This document shows positions 45,505 to 57,200 of a stretch of 64,000 bases of DNA, piece after piece. A program made the position numbers and the translations under genes. The DNA comes from Paragonimus westermani (taxonomy: Eukaryota > Platyhelminthes > Trematoda > Plagiorchiida > Troglotrematidae), in assembly GCA_008508345.1 (NCBI GenBank), contig QNGE01000840.1, positions 11,291 through 75,290 of the forward strand. The letters are read 5' to 3'. The notes below the pieces were generated by a model that ran no database searches, was not told the DNA's origin, and saw nothing but the letters and a program-made list of their open reading frames with translations. The number at the start of each line of letters is the position of its first letter. Within the stretch, counting starts at the first letter, position 1.

Positions 45505-46120
45505 TCGTTAAAGTAGTGAGGAAAGAACCAAGAGATGAGGCCTTCTTTGCGAATACCTCCTGGCAAATCCACTTTTTCTGTCACATACTTGTCAACACTT
45601 GATCCGTGTCACTCTTCAAGGAGAAACATTCACTAACATCTTTATCCCATGTAGAGACTTCCAGTGTGAACTTTGTTTAGATTGAATCGCGTGATCTGTA
45701 TGTCACGGTTGAAGTGTCGTGTGCAATGCTACGGAGATTTTTGGGAACGAACATAGTTGACTTTATTCTGAGCTGCGGTTACGTGCAGTACCTCAGAGTC
45801 AGATAGGTAGTGATATTAGACCTGTACGGCGTATCAATCAGACAAAGGACGAGAAGGGGATTGCAAAAATAAACAGTTGAAATTGCGGATGAAATTTTCC
45901 GGCGCGTTGTACTCATGTTACTAGTTGAACTAATGTTTATATGCCAAAACTTCTTTTTGTGGCATGTCGCGTAATTATTTTTAAAAAGATTGTCATAAAA
46001 ACCAAATGAAAGTCTCACAGTGTATTTACTAAAAATGGACAAAATTGTAGAGCTAACGATCACAGGGGCTAGACCGGGCACGCTTTATAATAAGTTTTCA
46101 TTCATCCTAAAGGAAATGGT
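45505..46120. other. No supported gene
   Basis: A 100-codon minus frame (45779-46081) has no recognisable domain. Confidence 0.35.
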
Positions 46121-46125
46121 CGAGT

Positions 46126-46181
46126 GTCGGATGGTGCTATCAGATGTGCTATGCTCATCTGATAGCACGTTTACGTCTGAC
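46126..46181. repeat. Near-perfect hairpin
   Basis: The arms 46134-46146 and 46156-46168 (GTGCTATCAGATG and its exact reverse complement) are 13 bp each with a 9-base loop. An outer pair, 46126-46131 with 46176-46181, adds six pairs including one G-T. It stands alone in AT-rich DNA without a following T run, so a terminator is not indicated. Confidence 0.8.
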
Positions 46182-46189
46182 AATTTGCA

Positions 46190-48290
46190 CTAACAGGCAC
46201 AATGAAGTATAACGTTCACCGGATACAATGACCAAACCTCCTATAGACAACCGAGCATACTAAATGACCCATCAAATGTGCCAGAAGCTGGAACAGTGTA
46301 GGACTTCCGCGGATGTCAGTGTGTCATTCGATCGATCCTGTCTCGCTCACTTCCAGGAATCCAAGTAGTTAATCCCTTGATATTATAAGTCTCATAGCCA
46401 GCAAGCAAAATACCCGATTCCCCACTTCACAGTATTCGGCTATTGATTCTCACTCACCTGAATAGCATGCCCGTCGATGTTCGTTACCCTCTTTCCTCAC
46501 CAATATGAGGCTATCATAACCAGTCGATCTGCTCGAAACACAGATATTTAGACACAAGTCACACAGACCTTATCGCAGTTTATCGGCCTCTCCTTGTCTG
46601 TTGTTTGCCTGTGCCTACGGTTGTCATCATCGACTTGGACTCTTGACCGTCTCTGTCAGTCAGCTGTTATGATTAAACCCGCGAACGCAAACTAGTTTTG
46701 TTTCTTGCCTTGCAGTTGATCATGCTGTTTGTATTAATGCGTTGGTTCTGTATTCATTGTCGTCGATTATACGCGCCTTGCTCAACAATCGACAGAAAGT
46801 ACAGTCATCGAGAACATAAATTCCAGATTATGTGACAACAATGGCCAGTTGAAATTCAGACTTCGCGATTAATTTTCTGCACCACATTTATATTTGCCAC
46901 TTGCCTATTACGACAACTTAAAAGTTAATTTTCCAAAGCAACGCTCCTTAAATCCAATTGGGAAAAGCTGACGAATAAGCCTTGCGGACTGTTCTAGTGA
47001 GAACTTGGTGGTTACATCCTGCCGCTTTGGAAAACACTTTGATTGCCTGTTACCATCCAAATACGTCGTCGTGTGAAGGCTACTAATTTGGCCAGTTTCA
47101 TGTTGTTGGAGTGAGTGATGCCCAAAATTTTCGGTCCTAGTATAGAACAGATGTTTTCATAGCTTTTAATTGAACATTAAGTAGCGCCAGTTGAAGCGAT
47201 CTTATGAAGCTGAACGAACCTCAGCACAATAGCTGGATCTTATTGCATCTCTACAATTGGGATAGAATGAATAGCAACTTCCAAAGAATGCCTAGATACT
47301 AATTAATAATTAGCTCTTGGTTAACACGACGTTCACAATTATTGCTGACGAATCTCATGACAGAGATAATAGGCCTGACGCCGTTTACAATGAGCGTGGC
47401 GTTCAACTCCACGGTCTCAAAAGAATTGAAACAATTATGATCGAACTGTCGCAATTGCAGTGAATATACCTCATCCTGCCTAGAGCTGGCCAATCTATAA
47501 TGGCGAGCATTCATCGACCACTCAGTGCTTTTTTATTTGAAACCATGTGCGACATCATTAGATACCGGTTTTCCGGTTTCAACCCAACTGTTTTGTTCAT
47601 ACTTCCCCAGTAGCCACCTTTTTGGCTGCTACTCACAATTTACAACTCAGGGTTATCTTTCAGGTGTTGGCCGTCTGTTTTTTGTATTATTTTTGGTCAT
47701 TTTCACCGTACGGTCATAAACTCTAGGCAAACAGTTCATTTGGAAGCCGAAGTTCCACTCTGACGAATACCCTGCTTGAATGGGCGTTCCAACGCCCATT
47801 TACCTGGGTGTCAACGTATAAGGCAAGATAGGCATGTCAAGAGCCAAAGGCTGCTACCACGTGTGTCCTCACCGAATGCGAAGTCAACAACGCGCTGTAC
47901 TTGGTGCACACGCCCCAAGCGGCCAACACATCAAAAAGCTCTTGTTTCACATGGACCTACTGGATAATCGATGTTAGTCAAAATCAACGAAAGTAACCAA
48001 CTGATGGCGCAACATTGTGGAAAGTTGTGAAATAGGTAACACCACAGACCACAATGAAACAATTACGGCAGGCTGGATAGGATCCACAAAAGCCACCACC
48101 TGATGGGCGGAAGAACTGTTTTCAGTCTACAAGCATGTTTGCCGCGTTTTTTTCTCCGATTGTTCACCAATGTTAGGAAAACTCAGGACATTTCATAAGT
48201 AAACCACCAGCCCACTACTTTATACAAATACCAGAGGAACATAAACACACGTGATAGTTTGCCTGCTGTAGATAGTTCTACAAAAGTGGA
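46190..48290. other. Mostly AT-rich; two weak coding-like stretches
   Basis: The minus frame 47299-47514 (71 codons) and a plus stretch at about 47830-47985 (containing CVLTECEVNNALYLVHTPQA) are natural in composition but have no family likeness and no strong splice acceptors. They might be host exons; the evidence is thin. Confidence 0.2.
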
Positions 48291-48296
48291 ATCTAC

Positions 48297-48561
48297 CTGA
48301 ACGTTTGTCCCGACACAAGCTTCCTTCAACGCACATAGAAAGTTATTGACATCATACACCGCAACCGGATTCGATGCATCTTCAAACCCAGCACCGGGCA
48401 CCTCGCCTTGGCGCGGAGGAAGTTGATCCCGCTTAGAGTACGCTGGATGATGAGTTAGCGTAGCGTATGGCAAACTGCGACAAAGTGGGTTCCACTTTTG
48501 TACCAATTTCACGTCGGTGTCATCTCCCCATTTCATTTGTACTCCGGGAGAACTCCGGATG
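48297..48561 (-). other. Candidate host internal exon, 265 bp
   Basis: On the minus strand a pyrimidine-rich tract ending CGCTTACAG (48562-48570) is followed by an open frame that ends at CAG with GTAGAT next (donor at 48295-48296). The frame stays open across the whole exon and is natural in codon use: blocks include WGDDTDVKLVQKWNPLCR, YSKRDQLPPRQGEVPG and NPVAVYDVNNFLCALKEA. It shows no likeness to transposon proteins I know. Length 265 leaves one base over, so the reading phase changes between flanking introns. I cannot identify the protein. It would be transcribed in the same direction as the candidate terminal exon at 39490-39600; whether they belong to one gene is unknown. Confidence 0.45.
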
Positions 48562-50362
48562 CTGTAAGCGAAATGACAGAACAAAGGCAACTCATTTGGT
48601 TGATCGATTCAGATCAGCAAAACAACTAACAGTTAATTGAAAATGCCATACTAGGTAGTTTCTACAAAAGTGGCGACCACGATTACTTCTGGCCGAACAT
48701 AAACTCAGTTCGATTTATTTATGGAGTCTGTGACCAAAGGTAGCTTGCTGGTCCTTGTAGTAACGATCAGTTTTGGCCTGTACTCTCTCTTCACTGTGAA
48801 CTCAAAAACGGAATCTTTCTTGGCACTTGTTTCGAACCTCGACTGAGTAGATAACATATTTACCATCGTTATCTCGATCTTTGACTCTATTGTTCAGCGC
48901 CGAATATATAACTGCAGGGTATTTGTCAAAACGGCGTGGGGAGGAGTGTTGCTGGTTGGTAACATGTGGGTAATTGCAAGCGATAATTTCAGCACAAAAT
49001 GCCTGAACGAAACTTACCCAACAGTATCTGCTGCGTTTACCCCTTTGAACTCTACTTATTTACTTCAACTCTGTGAGCTAATGACAAACCCGAAAAGCGG
49101 GAGATATTCACATGAAGGAGAAAGCACGAACCATATCTATCTGCATTGTGGATCACAGGAGTGTTTATCTCAACTACTGATAAAAGGCAGGCGTTTAACA
49201 GACAGTTTCAAGCTACTGGGGGATGTCAGCGCAACATGTAGCTGCAGAATTGTCTGCCTCCTCTCTTCATGAGATTAGTACTCAATCAAAGCCTAACGTT
49301 ATACACCAGCTAGGTTACAGTGAGGTTTACACATGTGGACGGGATCGCTTTCTAGTTCATTGTCAGACTGAATACAGTCGAAGATAGTCACCACCGACTT
49401 TACTAGAGCTATGCTGTTGGCTCAGACCCTTGTGAAATATCCAGTTTCATGGAATGCGAAGTATACTAAGGAAGAGACTGGCTCTCACGGCCAAGTTATT
49501 CTGGCCATTGTCATGTAAAGATATCTGTGGTCAACGCGGTAATGTGGACAGAACAGTATCCTACAATTTAGTAGGCACAGGAAACGATGATGCTCTTCAG
49601 CAAGCAATCATGAAAAATAGTTTCCATTCTTAAAGTCTGAAAGAATGGGAATACGTGACTGGTCACTCATTACCATCGTGTATATTTGGCATAAGCGACT
49701 GACCAGAACGTAACGGAATGGAAACAGCTCGTTAGATATCTCTTTCTTCTGTTTCAAGGAACCTACGGACACTGCATATGAAGTATCTGTGCAAAAAAGG
49801 CGAGTTAAACAAGGAAGTTAATCAGAGAGCATGTAAAAATAACTAATTAAACGGCACTTTATAAGACTGACTGAATAAAGCTCACAGTTGATCACGACCT
49901 CTGGGTCCAAGTGGACTCTTCAGCTAATCTTTTTTTAGGGAGGAGCACTAGAGTACAGTTTTACCTCAGTTATTTCATCAGTAAAGTTTCTGTATTTCAC
50001 GACCGAACTGTAAACTTTATTACATGTTCTCATGAAGCGGCCGTATTCAACATTGTTCAACAACAACACCATCGTTCATAATAAACAAGAACAAATTACA
50101 TTGTCTAACCACAAGGACATAGTTGTTTATGGATTTTGCTGCCTCATACAATGAATGTGTGCGTAATCATGTACCCATTTTGAATAAACTAGGTAATTTC
50201 TAACTACACCAGTGTCTCCCAAAAAATGTCGATTGGTCTGGTATTCATATAACGCTGGATCTCCTGCGTAACTACCGTCAATTTGCCGGACTTTGTACAA
50301 ATACATTGCGCTCAGTATGCTTATAGAAAACTGAATCTGAGAGGTAGTTTGGGATTTGGTTT
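48562..50362. other. No supported gene
   Basis: The plus frame 48946-49272 (108 codons, cysteine-containing) is unassigned. No repeats noticed. Confidence 0.35.
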
Positions 50363-50584
50363 AGTTTAAAGTTGAACGTCACTCACATTTGGTCGCACCG
50401 TTCGCATCCAGATAGACTTTCCAGCCAGCCTCTTTCGAAAAGTAGCACTAAACTCGAGTTTCGCACTCATTAGAGCTCGTCTGTCTGAATGNGTCTAGTG
50501 CTTCTTTTCGAAAGAGGCTGGTTGCAAAGTCCATATGAATGCGAACGCTACGATCAAATGCGAGTGATGTTCTACTTGAAAACT
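50363..50584. mobile_element. Second foldback copy, collapsed at an N
   Basis: The left arm (50363-50487) and right arm (50493-50584) match the arms of the foldback at 41409-41807. The centre and the inner third of the right arm are missing: the left arm is followed by a single undetermined base at 50492 and then the right arm resumes inside its sequence. This looks like an assembly join or a deletion in the loop. Confidence 0.75.
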
Positions 50585-50589
50585 GAATC

Positions 50590-52730
50590 TCACAAGTTCG
50601 GCTGCTAACTTGCTATCTAACCTCGAGAACTTGGATAGGGGTGTGAGAATGTGGTTCACTGATGACATGAACAACTCCGCAATATAAACTGATACCGATT
50701 CATTTCGTATAACCCTGTGACAATACTGATATTTTGTAGGCAACTTTTTGGTGGCCAGTATGAGAATTCCCGATATTTTGGGGTTACTTGCGCGCGTGGC
50801 ACGTCACATTTACCATTCACTTAACATCCATTCACTCCTAATGAGTCACTGAAGGAAGTTACAACGACGACTGCGATGAAAGTGTAGAATTGCGACCTAG
50901 CAACAGGGGCCTAGAGAGAGAGTGCTTATTGAGTTCTACCTCGGTATCTGAAGGCATTTATCCGACATGTTTTCCATAATTGATCCAAGATGGATTATGA
51001 TATGAATATTGCATTCCTAGCTTTGGGTACCGCTTAAATCGGTCATTTAACCGTATATCCTAGCATTTTTGTGCACGTGTAAGGCGAGTGTGCATCAGAT
51101 ATTTTCTGTCGGTCTCGGGTCAAGACTACGAACTCATCAGCCCGGCGAAGGTATCGCAAAAAGGAAGAGCCACATTCTTCTACGATGACAGATATGTACC
51201 CGGACAAGATTATGATGCAAAATTACGTTTTACTTTGGTCTAATGACCATTAGCATGAATCTGACTAATATGAGGCTCTAAGGATTGGCAGCCTGTCCGT
51301 TTTCCAGCTTACTTGATTTACCTCTCCGTTGATTGAAATATACATTCAAATCATCGGTGAATACAGGTACTGATCTTTAAATCAAGGCAGATCTTTCGAA
51401 GATTGTGTCAGTTCCAACCCCAGACATCGAAACCATCCAGATTACCTTGCCTTTTGTTGTTAGATTGCACAGCTTGGCTGTTACGATTTTGAGACACTCC
51501 ACATGAAGCGAAATGTCCTTGTAATGCTCTGAATTTGACCGTTCCGTATTTTAATGATTTGAGTTGGAATGGTCATATATTCTCATTTGGACGTACCATT
51601 CAACTGGAGAAAGTTCACTATTGCAGTCGGTGACGATCCAAGCACAATGCATTTAAGATGACTTAATAAACGTGAATTTCATCCTTTTTTACCGCTGCGT
51701 TACAAAGACAAGCTTGCTTGGATAACACGCTGACTACTCACCTATCCGTGAATTAGCAGTCCATCCATCTGGCCCCTATTTGCCAGTCTGCCTTCCTTTT
51801 AGGCCAGCTAGTGTCCACGGTGAATGTGAACCTGGTCAGCAAGCGGCTATCGTTTGCCTCATGTTCATAAGTTTTTGAAGCATACTACTCTCATCTTCCC
51901 GATTTTCGGACTGACTCTTCAAAGAATGTTGTACGTCAAATGACTTTGAACTGTTATATCATGTGCTGTTCTCAGTTAATTACAAAAGAAAAAGGCAATA
52001 GAATGTGCGATGAAAAAATACTCTACAGACTGGTGAATGATCATATAGTTTTGTTGTGGAATGTGTAGGCTAATATCCAATCAACTGTCAACAATGAGTT
52101 TGTCGCTGTGTTCGTACATTCAATGATCGGAGCCAGAGGAACCTACTACAGTAACATTTATCAGTATTGTTACTCGTAAAAATTACGTAATGCTTTCAAA
52201 TGTCAATGCCCCGGTCCAGCAATGCGTTCAAAATACAGTCCAATATAGATTGGTTGTCGTAGCTTGCTGGATCGGCCAGTTTCAAGTCAGTGAGCACTTG
52301 TTATAATTTCCCAGACCGCCCGATTTCTGAAACCTCAAAACCGTAAACGTTTCCGCATCAGGGAATGGCGTTCTCAAAGACAAGGGAGGCAATTAGGAAG
52401 CTGTGAAGGCTTTCGAGACTATCTACCGTAGACATAAAGAACGCGGTATACATACTTCCCAACCGTGAACAAGCGCAGTCGACTATTATCGGCAGGTTTC
52501 AAGACGATTCAGAAGCCCATCTTGTGTAGGAAAGCTAACAGAAGAGTGCAAACAGCGTCAAGTGCTGTGGAATAAACGATTGATAGGATCTCCTCAACTC
52601 TCAGTCTGACTATCATGATTAGTTCACCAAGCACACAAAATAGTGTCTTAACAAATACCAGGATAATAAAATACAACTTTCACCGAGCGGATTTATTTTA
52701 GATGGTTGGAAACAATGGTGGTGTTGTTTG
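50590..52730. other. AT-rich stretch without a supported gene
   Basis: Only short frames. The minus strand near 51190-51065 has a 40-codon protein-like stretch (SSFLRYLRRADEFVVLTRD) without clear splice sites. Confidence 0.3.
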
Positions 52731-52890
52731 TAGCTCGAGTTGATGGTTTCGGTATTGATATGTTCGCCCAGCTTGGCATTTAGGTTGCAAACGCTTCATC
52801 ACCAGGCGAGGTGACATCATCAGTGCGTAAGTGTTTCAGCGTATATTTTGAATGTGAACATTGATCGATGCTTGCTCTTATATAGGAGAG
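52730..52890 (-). mobile_element. Penelope terminal region with hammerhead-like motif and TATA box
   Basis: This follows the Penelope coding frame on the minus strand. A TATA-like box (CTATATAAGAG, 52877-52887) lies upstream of a minimal hammerhead-like motif: CTGATGA (52823-52817), a stem II of five pairs plus a wobble with a six-base loop (52816-52798), GAAGC (52797-52793, consensus GAAAC) and GTTTGC. Penelope elements are known to carry such minimal ribozymes in their terminal repeats. The A-to-G change in the GAAA core would likely weaken it. The same region occurs at 33098-33171. Confidence 0.65.
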
Positions 52891-52984
52891 TCAGTTGACA
52901 TACTAGCTTGGATTCTGGTTGGTCGCTTTCCGTCGTGTTTGACCTCTGGTCCGACCCGCCATTGGTTGATTTTTGTCTTATCAG

Positions 52985-53476
52985 TTCAAGTTGCTCTGTT
53001 TGAGTTTACTGGTATTTGGGCTCGATGGCGTTTACGCCTCCTCAAATCCTTGTTTCGTATTGGTTCGTAGATTCTGTCTAGCTCAATGTGTTTGTTTATT
53101 GAACCGGTTGATGAGTACCAAGATTCGAGAAATTCTCTTGCATGTTTGGTATTTGCCTGAGTAAGGATTTCTGCGGTGTTCAAGTTGAAGGCGTGTCCAG
53201 TTTCATCCTCGTAGACGGAGATCGTATCTCTTGATGGCCAGTTCGTGTTCATGTATTCATGTTGATAATTTCCGTCCGATTTGGCCGACGTAGTGTTGTC
53301 CACAGTTATTGCACTGGATTTTGTAAATGACATTTCTTCTGTCGGTGGGTTTGGATTGTTCTTTTGGTTTTGATAGTATCTTTCGTAATGTTGCTGTTGG
53401 CTTGTGTGCCAGCGTGATACCATGTGTTCTCAGTAGTCTGGCGGTCATTTCTGATACGGTTTTGATGTATGGTAGT
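52985..53476 (-). pseudogene. Penelope-like element, C-terminal part with GIY-YIG endonuclease
   Basis: Penelope proteins join a telomerase-like RT to a GIY-YIG nuclease. From the assembly gap at 53477 downwards the frame gives LPYIKTVSEMTARLLRTHGI, the post-RT linker, then NVIYKIQCNNCGQHYVGQIG, the GIY-YIG motif in its Penelope form (IY-I-C--C---YVGQT) with its zinc-like Cys pair, and GRKLST, bearing the catalytic Arg. After a frameshift near 53260-53270 the second frame carries the end of the nuclease (YEDETGHAFNLNTAEILTQA, AREFLESWYSS, NKHIELDRIYEPIR), with a stop near 52986. RT itself lies in or beyond the gap, where the flanking sequence is from another element. Confidence 0.85.
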
Positions 53477-53922
53477 NNNNNNNNNNNNNNNNNNNNNNNN
53501 NNNNNNNNNNNNNNNNNNNNNNNNNNNNNNNNNNNNNNNNNNNNNNNNNNNNNNNNNNNNNNNNNNNNNNNNNNNNNNNNNNNNNNNNNNNNNNNNNNNN
53601 NNNNNNNNNNNNNNNNNNNNNNNNNNNNNNNNNNNNNNNNNNNNNNNNNNNNNNNNNNNNNNNNNNNNNNNNNNNNNNNNNNNNNNNNNNNNNNNNNNNN
53701 NNNNNNNNNNNNNNNNNNNNNNNNNNNNNNNNNNNNNNNNNNNNNNNNNNNNNNNNNNNNNNNNNNNNNNNNNNNNNNNNNNNNNNNNNNNNNNNNNNNN
53801 NNNNNNNNNNNNNNNNNNNNNNNNNNNNNNNNNNNNNNNNNNNNNNNNNNNNNNNNNNNNNNNNNNNNNNNNNNNNNNNNNNNNNNNNNNNNNNNNNNNN
53901 NNNNNNNNNNNNNNNNNNNNNN
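53477..53922. other. Assembly gap, 446 N
   Basis: A run of undetermined bases. Open frames crossing it are artefacts of N codons. Penelope sequence on the minus strand ends at its left edge and RTE sequence on the plus strand starts at its right edge. Confidence 0.99.
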
Positions 53923-54235
53923 GTGTGGACGACGGAAACTATCCCCTCGAGTTGGGGTCACTCGATAATAGTTCCTATATTCAAGAAAGGTAAAAGGGGC
54001 TCTTGTGAAAACCACAGAGGAATTTGTTTGCTTCTAGTCATTTCTAGGGTTCTAGTATCCATTATACTTCGTCGACTCACTGCAGCTCGAGAGGTAAACA
54101 TCAGGGAAGAACAGGTAGGATTTCGTCCCGGGCGTGGATGTATAGATCACATTTTCACTCTTCGTCAAATTTTGGAACAGTGTCATGTGTACCGCCGGCC
54201 AACAATTGTTGTGTTTCAGTGTAAATTTGCTCACC
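53923..54235 (+). pseudogene. RTE-clade reverse transcriptase fragment
   Basis: The frame starts at the gap edge and reads IPSSWGHSIIVPIFKKGKRG, NHRGICLL, SIILRRLTAAREVNIREEQV, GFRPGRGCIDHIFTLRQILE and YRRPTIVVF. These are the opening RT blocks of RTE elements (the group with SR2 of Schistosoma). The next block should hold the first catalytic Asp, but the frame degrades at about 54225. The rest is lost. Confidence 0.8.
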
Positions 54236-54239
54236 AGAC

Positions 54240-57200
54240 AAATCGGTAAAAAAAAATCATATTGTGAGATGTACGGTAATCATAAAGAACAAAAAGTGAC
54301 TACCACTGAAGTAGGATTGTGTAGAGGTTCATTTGCAACTCACGGCATTAGTGATTTGGAAGGGAAAACCAAGGGACCAGTCACTACGCTAGTCACTTGA
54401 CCCAAACCAATGCGTCGACTGTCCCGAACACGACATTGCAAGAAATCGTAGCGCAGGATGTAGAAATTCCGCTCGGTTAGAATGATCACTCGTTCGTGTT
54501 CGTTGTTCCAATGATCGATGCTGATCGACGTTGTTTTGAAGAAATGCATTGGAAAATTGCAAAATAAACTTATATATCATAAGTGCACACAAGGCTTGTA
54601 ATATTTGAAAGAAATAAAATTTAAAAAAATTGTCATGCACTTTCATGAGAAAGGATGTGAGTTTGCACAAAAGACCTCTGCAACTAAACGCCACTGTCCA
54701 TAAATTCGACATACTCAATTTGAGGAACATTTTCGAACCACGTCGGTGAAAATGTTATTAGCGTTCTCTAACCTTTTTGGCGAGGTCACGATAAGTCTGT
54801 TAGTGCAATTTATTTTAACCTTATCTTTAACGGTTATTCTAAGTTATGCCTCCAGTTTGCATCTGTGGTGATTTACAGTGCTACAATATGAAGACACTTC
54901 TATCCAAAAAACGTGTCTGACAGTTGCAGAAAGCTTTGTAACAGATACAATCCTGAAGAACCACTCTCCCCAGTAAAGTCCACAATACTCTCTCCTCGGG
55001 AACGAACTGAACCGGTGAGGGGAAAAAGCATGATAACCTTGTCTGATCAAACACAACTTGCCTACGCAATGATCACTTACGTACCAAAAAAGTTCTTGAG
55101 AAATTTTTTTACTTCGGGCTGTCAAGCAAAACTCTGGTATGAAATCAACAAAAAACCTTTTCTAAGGCACTTTTGGCTTTCTGGGAAAATGTCCATGCTC
55201 TGGCATGATGCTGGTGCCTGCGAGAAACTAATTACATGTTGATCCGTATGGATATGTTACGAATTTTTGTAAGAGAAGTGCTTGTAACTTGGAGCAGGTG
55301 AAAGCTGCACATTTTAGCTGATTCCTGGGTTAAGTGAACGTTGCTGTTTGGAGGTTGCCTGGTAGAGATTTGGACAAGCAAGTCACATGATTACGCGATA
55401 TAGACGATTTTACCGCAGGTCGCAAAGTAAAAGGTAGTCTTCACTTTGCTGCAGTACTAGATTTGGCCTGTGATCTCTCCGTATTTTATAAGGGTTGTGT
55501 GTTTGAATAAATTTGCAACCAGGGATCAGTCGATAGCCTATCTCCCATTAGAGGGGCACTAGTACTTTAGAGTAGTGGGAGCAGTCTCGATGACAAACAA
55601 GTGTCAGCCATGAGCAAATGTCAGTCTTAAACATTGTTGCAAAAAGAAATTTTCTTCCTCATTGTTCCACATTTATCTCGATAAAGGTGCACATCCTTCA
55701 GAGAAGAAGCATTCTGCACTACTCGGAAGGTATTGTCTCTCGACGGAAATCTGTCTAATTTGGTATGATGCAAACTAGCCACTATCCCTGTTTTCAATTT
55801 GGGGACTAATCTGAATTCTACTGTTTACCAGGAATTGAAATTTTTACCAGTTTAGCTCAGATACTCAGCTGTTAAACGCCCGGTGATGTTTAGCGCATAC
55901 CAAAATACTCTACAGACAACCATCTCGCGATCACGCGTGATTAAAATCGTAGCTGGTTCGCTCACATTCACTAACTCCATCCTAGTGTTATTTTCAATCT
56001 TGTTCAAATTCAGAAATATTTGACAAAGAATATAGCGAACTGTAAGGCAATTGTATTTATCGACTTTCTTATTGAAAACAGCAAATACCCGAGAATGGGT
56101 GATGAGGGAATTCGTTGGCTTGGGTCATCAACTTCGAAGTAGGTCAGGCGATTGAAAAATGCAGGCAAAACCAGTAGTACGTACAAACAATTAAAGGATT
56201 GTAACCAATTTAAACAGTGGTTTCAGAGTGGTTAGTCTAAATTATGCAGAATAAATGAAAAAATGGTTGGTTGTTGGAGTGGAACGAAAGAACATTAAGT
56301 GACTGATAAAAACATTATTAGCATACTCATCCGGACACCTTAACAATGCGGTTATCCTTCTTTTTTCAAGAATGACATGAGTTGTTAAGCCGATGAAACG
56401 AATTTAATATCCCTTCTCCGACAGATAACGGTAAGAACGGATTACCAACAGCATAAAGTCTAACGAGAGCAAAACTAATTTTTCCAGTGTTTCGTCACGA
56501 AAGGTGATGCAAAAAACTGCGTGTGAAGAAGAAAAATGCGGGCGGGATTAAGTGAAGAATTGTTGTTAACCTAAATCCTGCTTGCACATGATAATCTCTT
56601 CAGACGAGATGAGTGACGGATGAACCCTTAATGCTGGTCTGCTGCCATACTTCACGAGTGAATGAGCATTAATAAGACTAAGTAGTCGATAATTCAGATA
56701 ATACACTAACAGCCGCCTGAGACCTCCGGTGGAACTAGAAACAGGGAACACTTGCTTGAACCACCAAATTTTATTGAGTTGATGATGCTTACACAAGACG
56801 TAACCATTCATGATTGCAAACAACACCAGTAGGATACCCGATTCCCAAGATCGCTCTGGATCCGTCAGAGAGCGACCGAAGGATGTTGATCAACAGAATT
56901 GCAACACCATTGTCCTCTGAGCTAGGCGGCTCTCAAGCTGACGTTGGTTTGCTTAAACGGGTGAGTGCTGGGACCATCTAGACACAGCTACTTCAGCTGT
57001 GCATTTCTGGCTGTTTTCCTGAACCAAAAGGCAATCACATATCTGTCTGTATGCCCGTATTCTTTCTTGAGAGACGTGATTGGGGCAATTTCATGATGTG
57101 AAGCCAAGCAATTGTTGAGTGTCGGCCCAAAACGCGGCCTTTGGCCATTTGCGAGTCTGACTGGTGAATGATATATGTAACTACCGCTGTAGATTGCAGC

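Noticed and set aside
53257..54015. 252-codon minus frame and 213-codon plus frame across the gap
   Set aside because: They are open only because N codons are read through.
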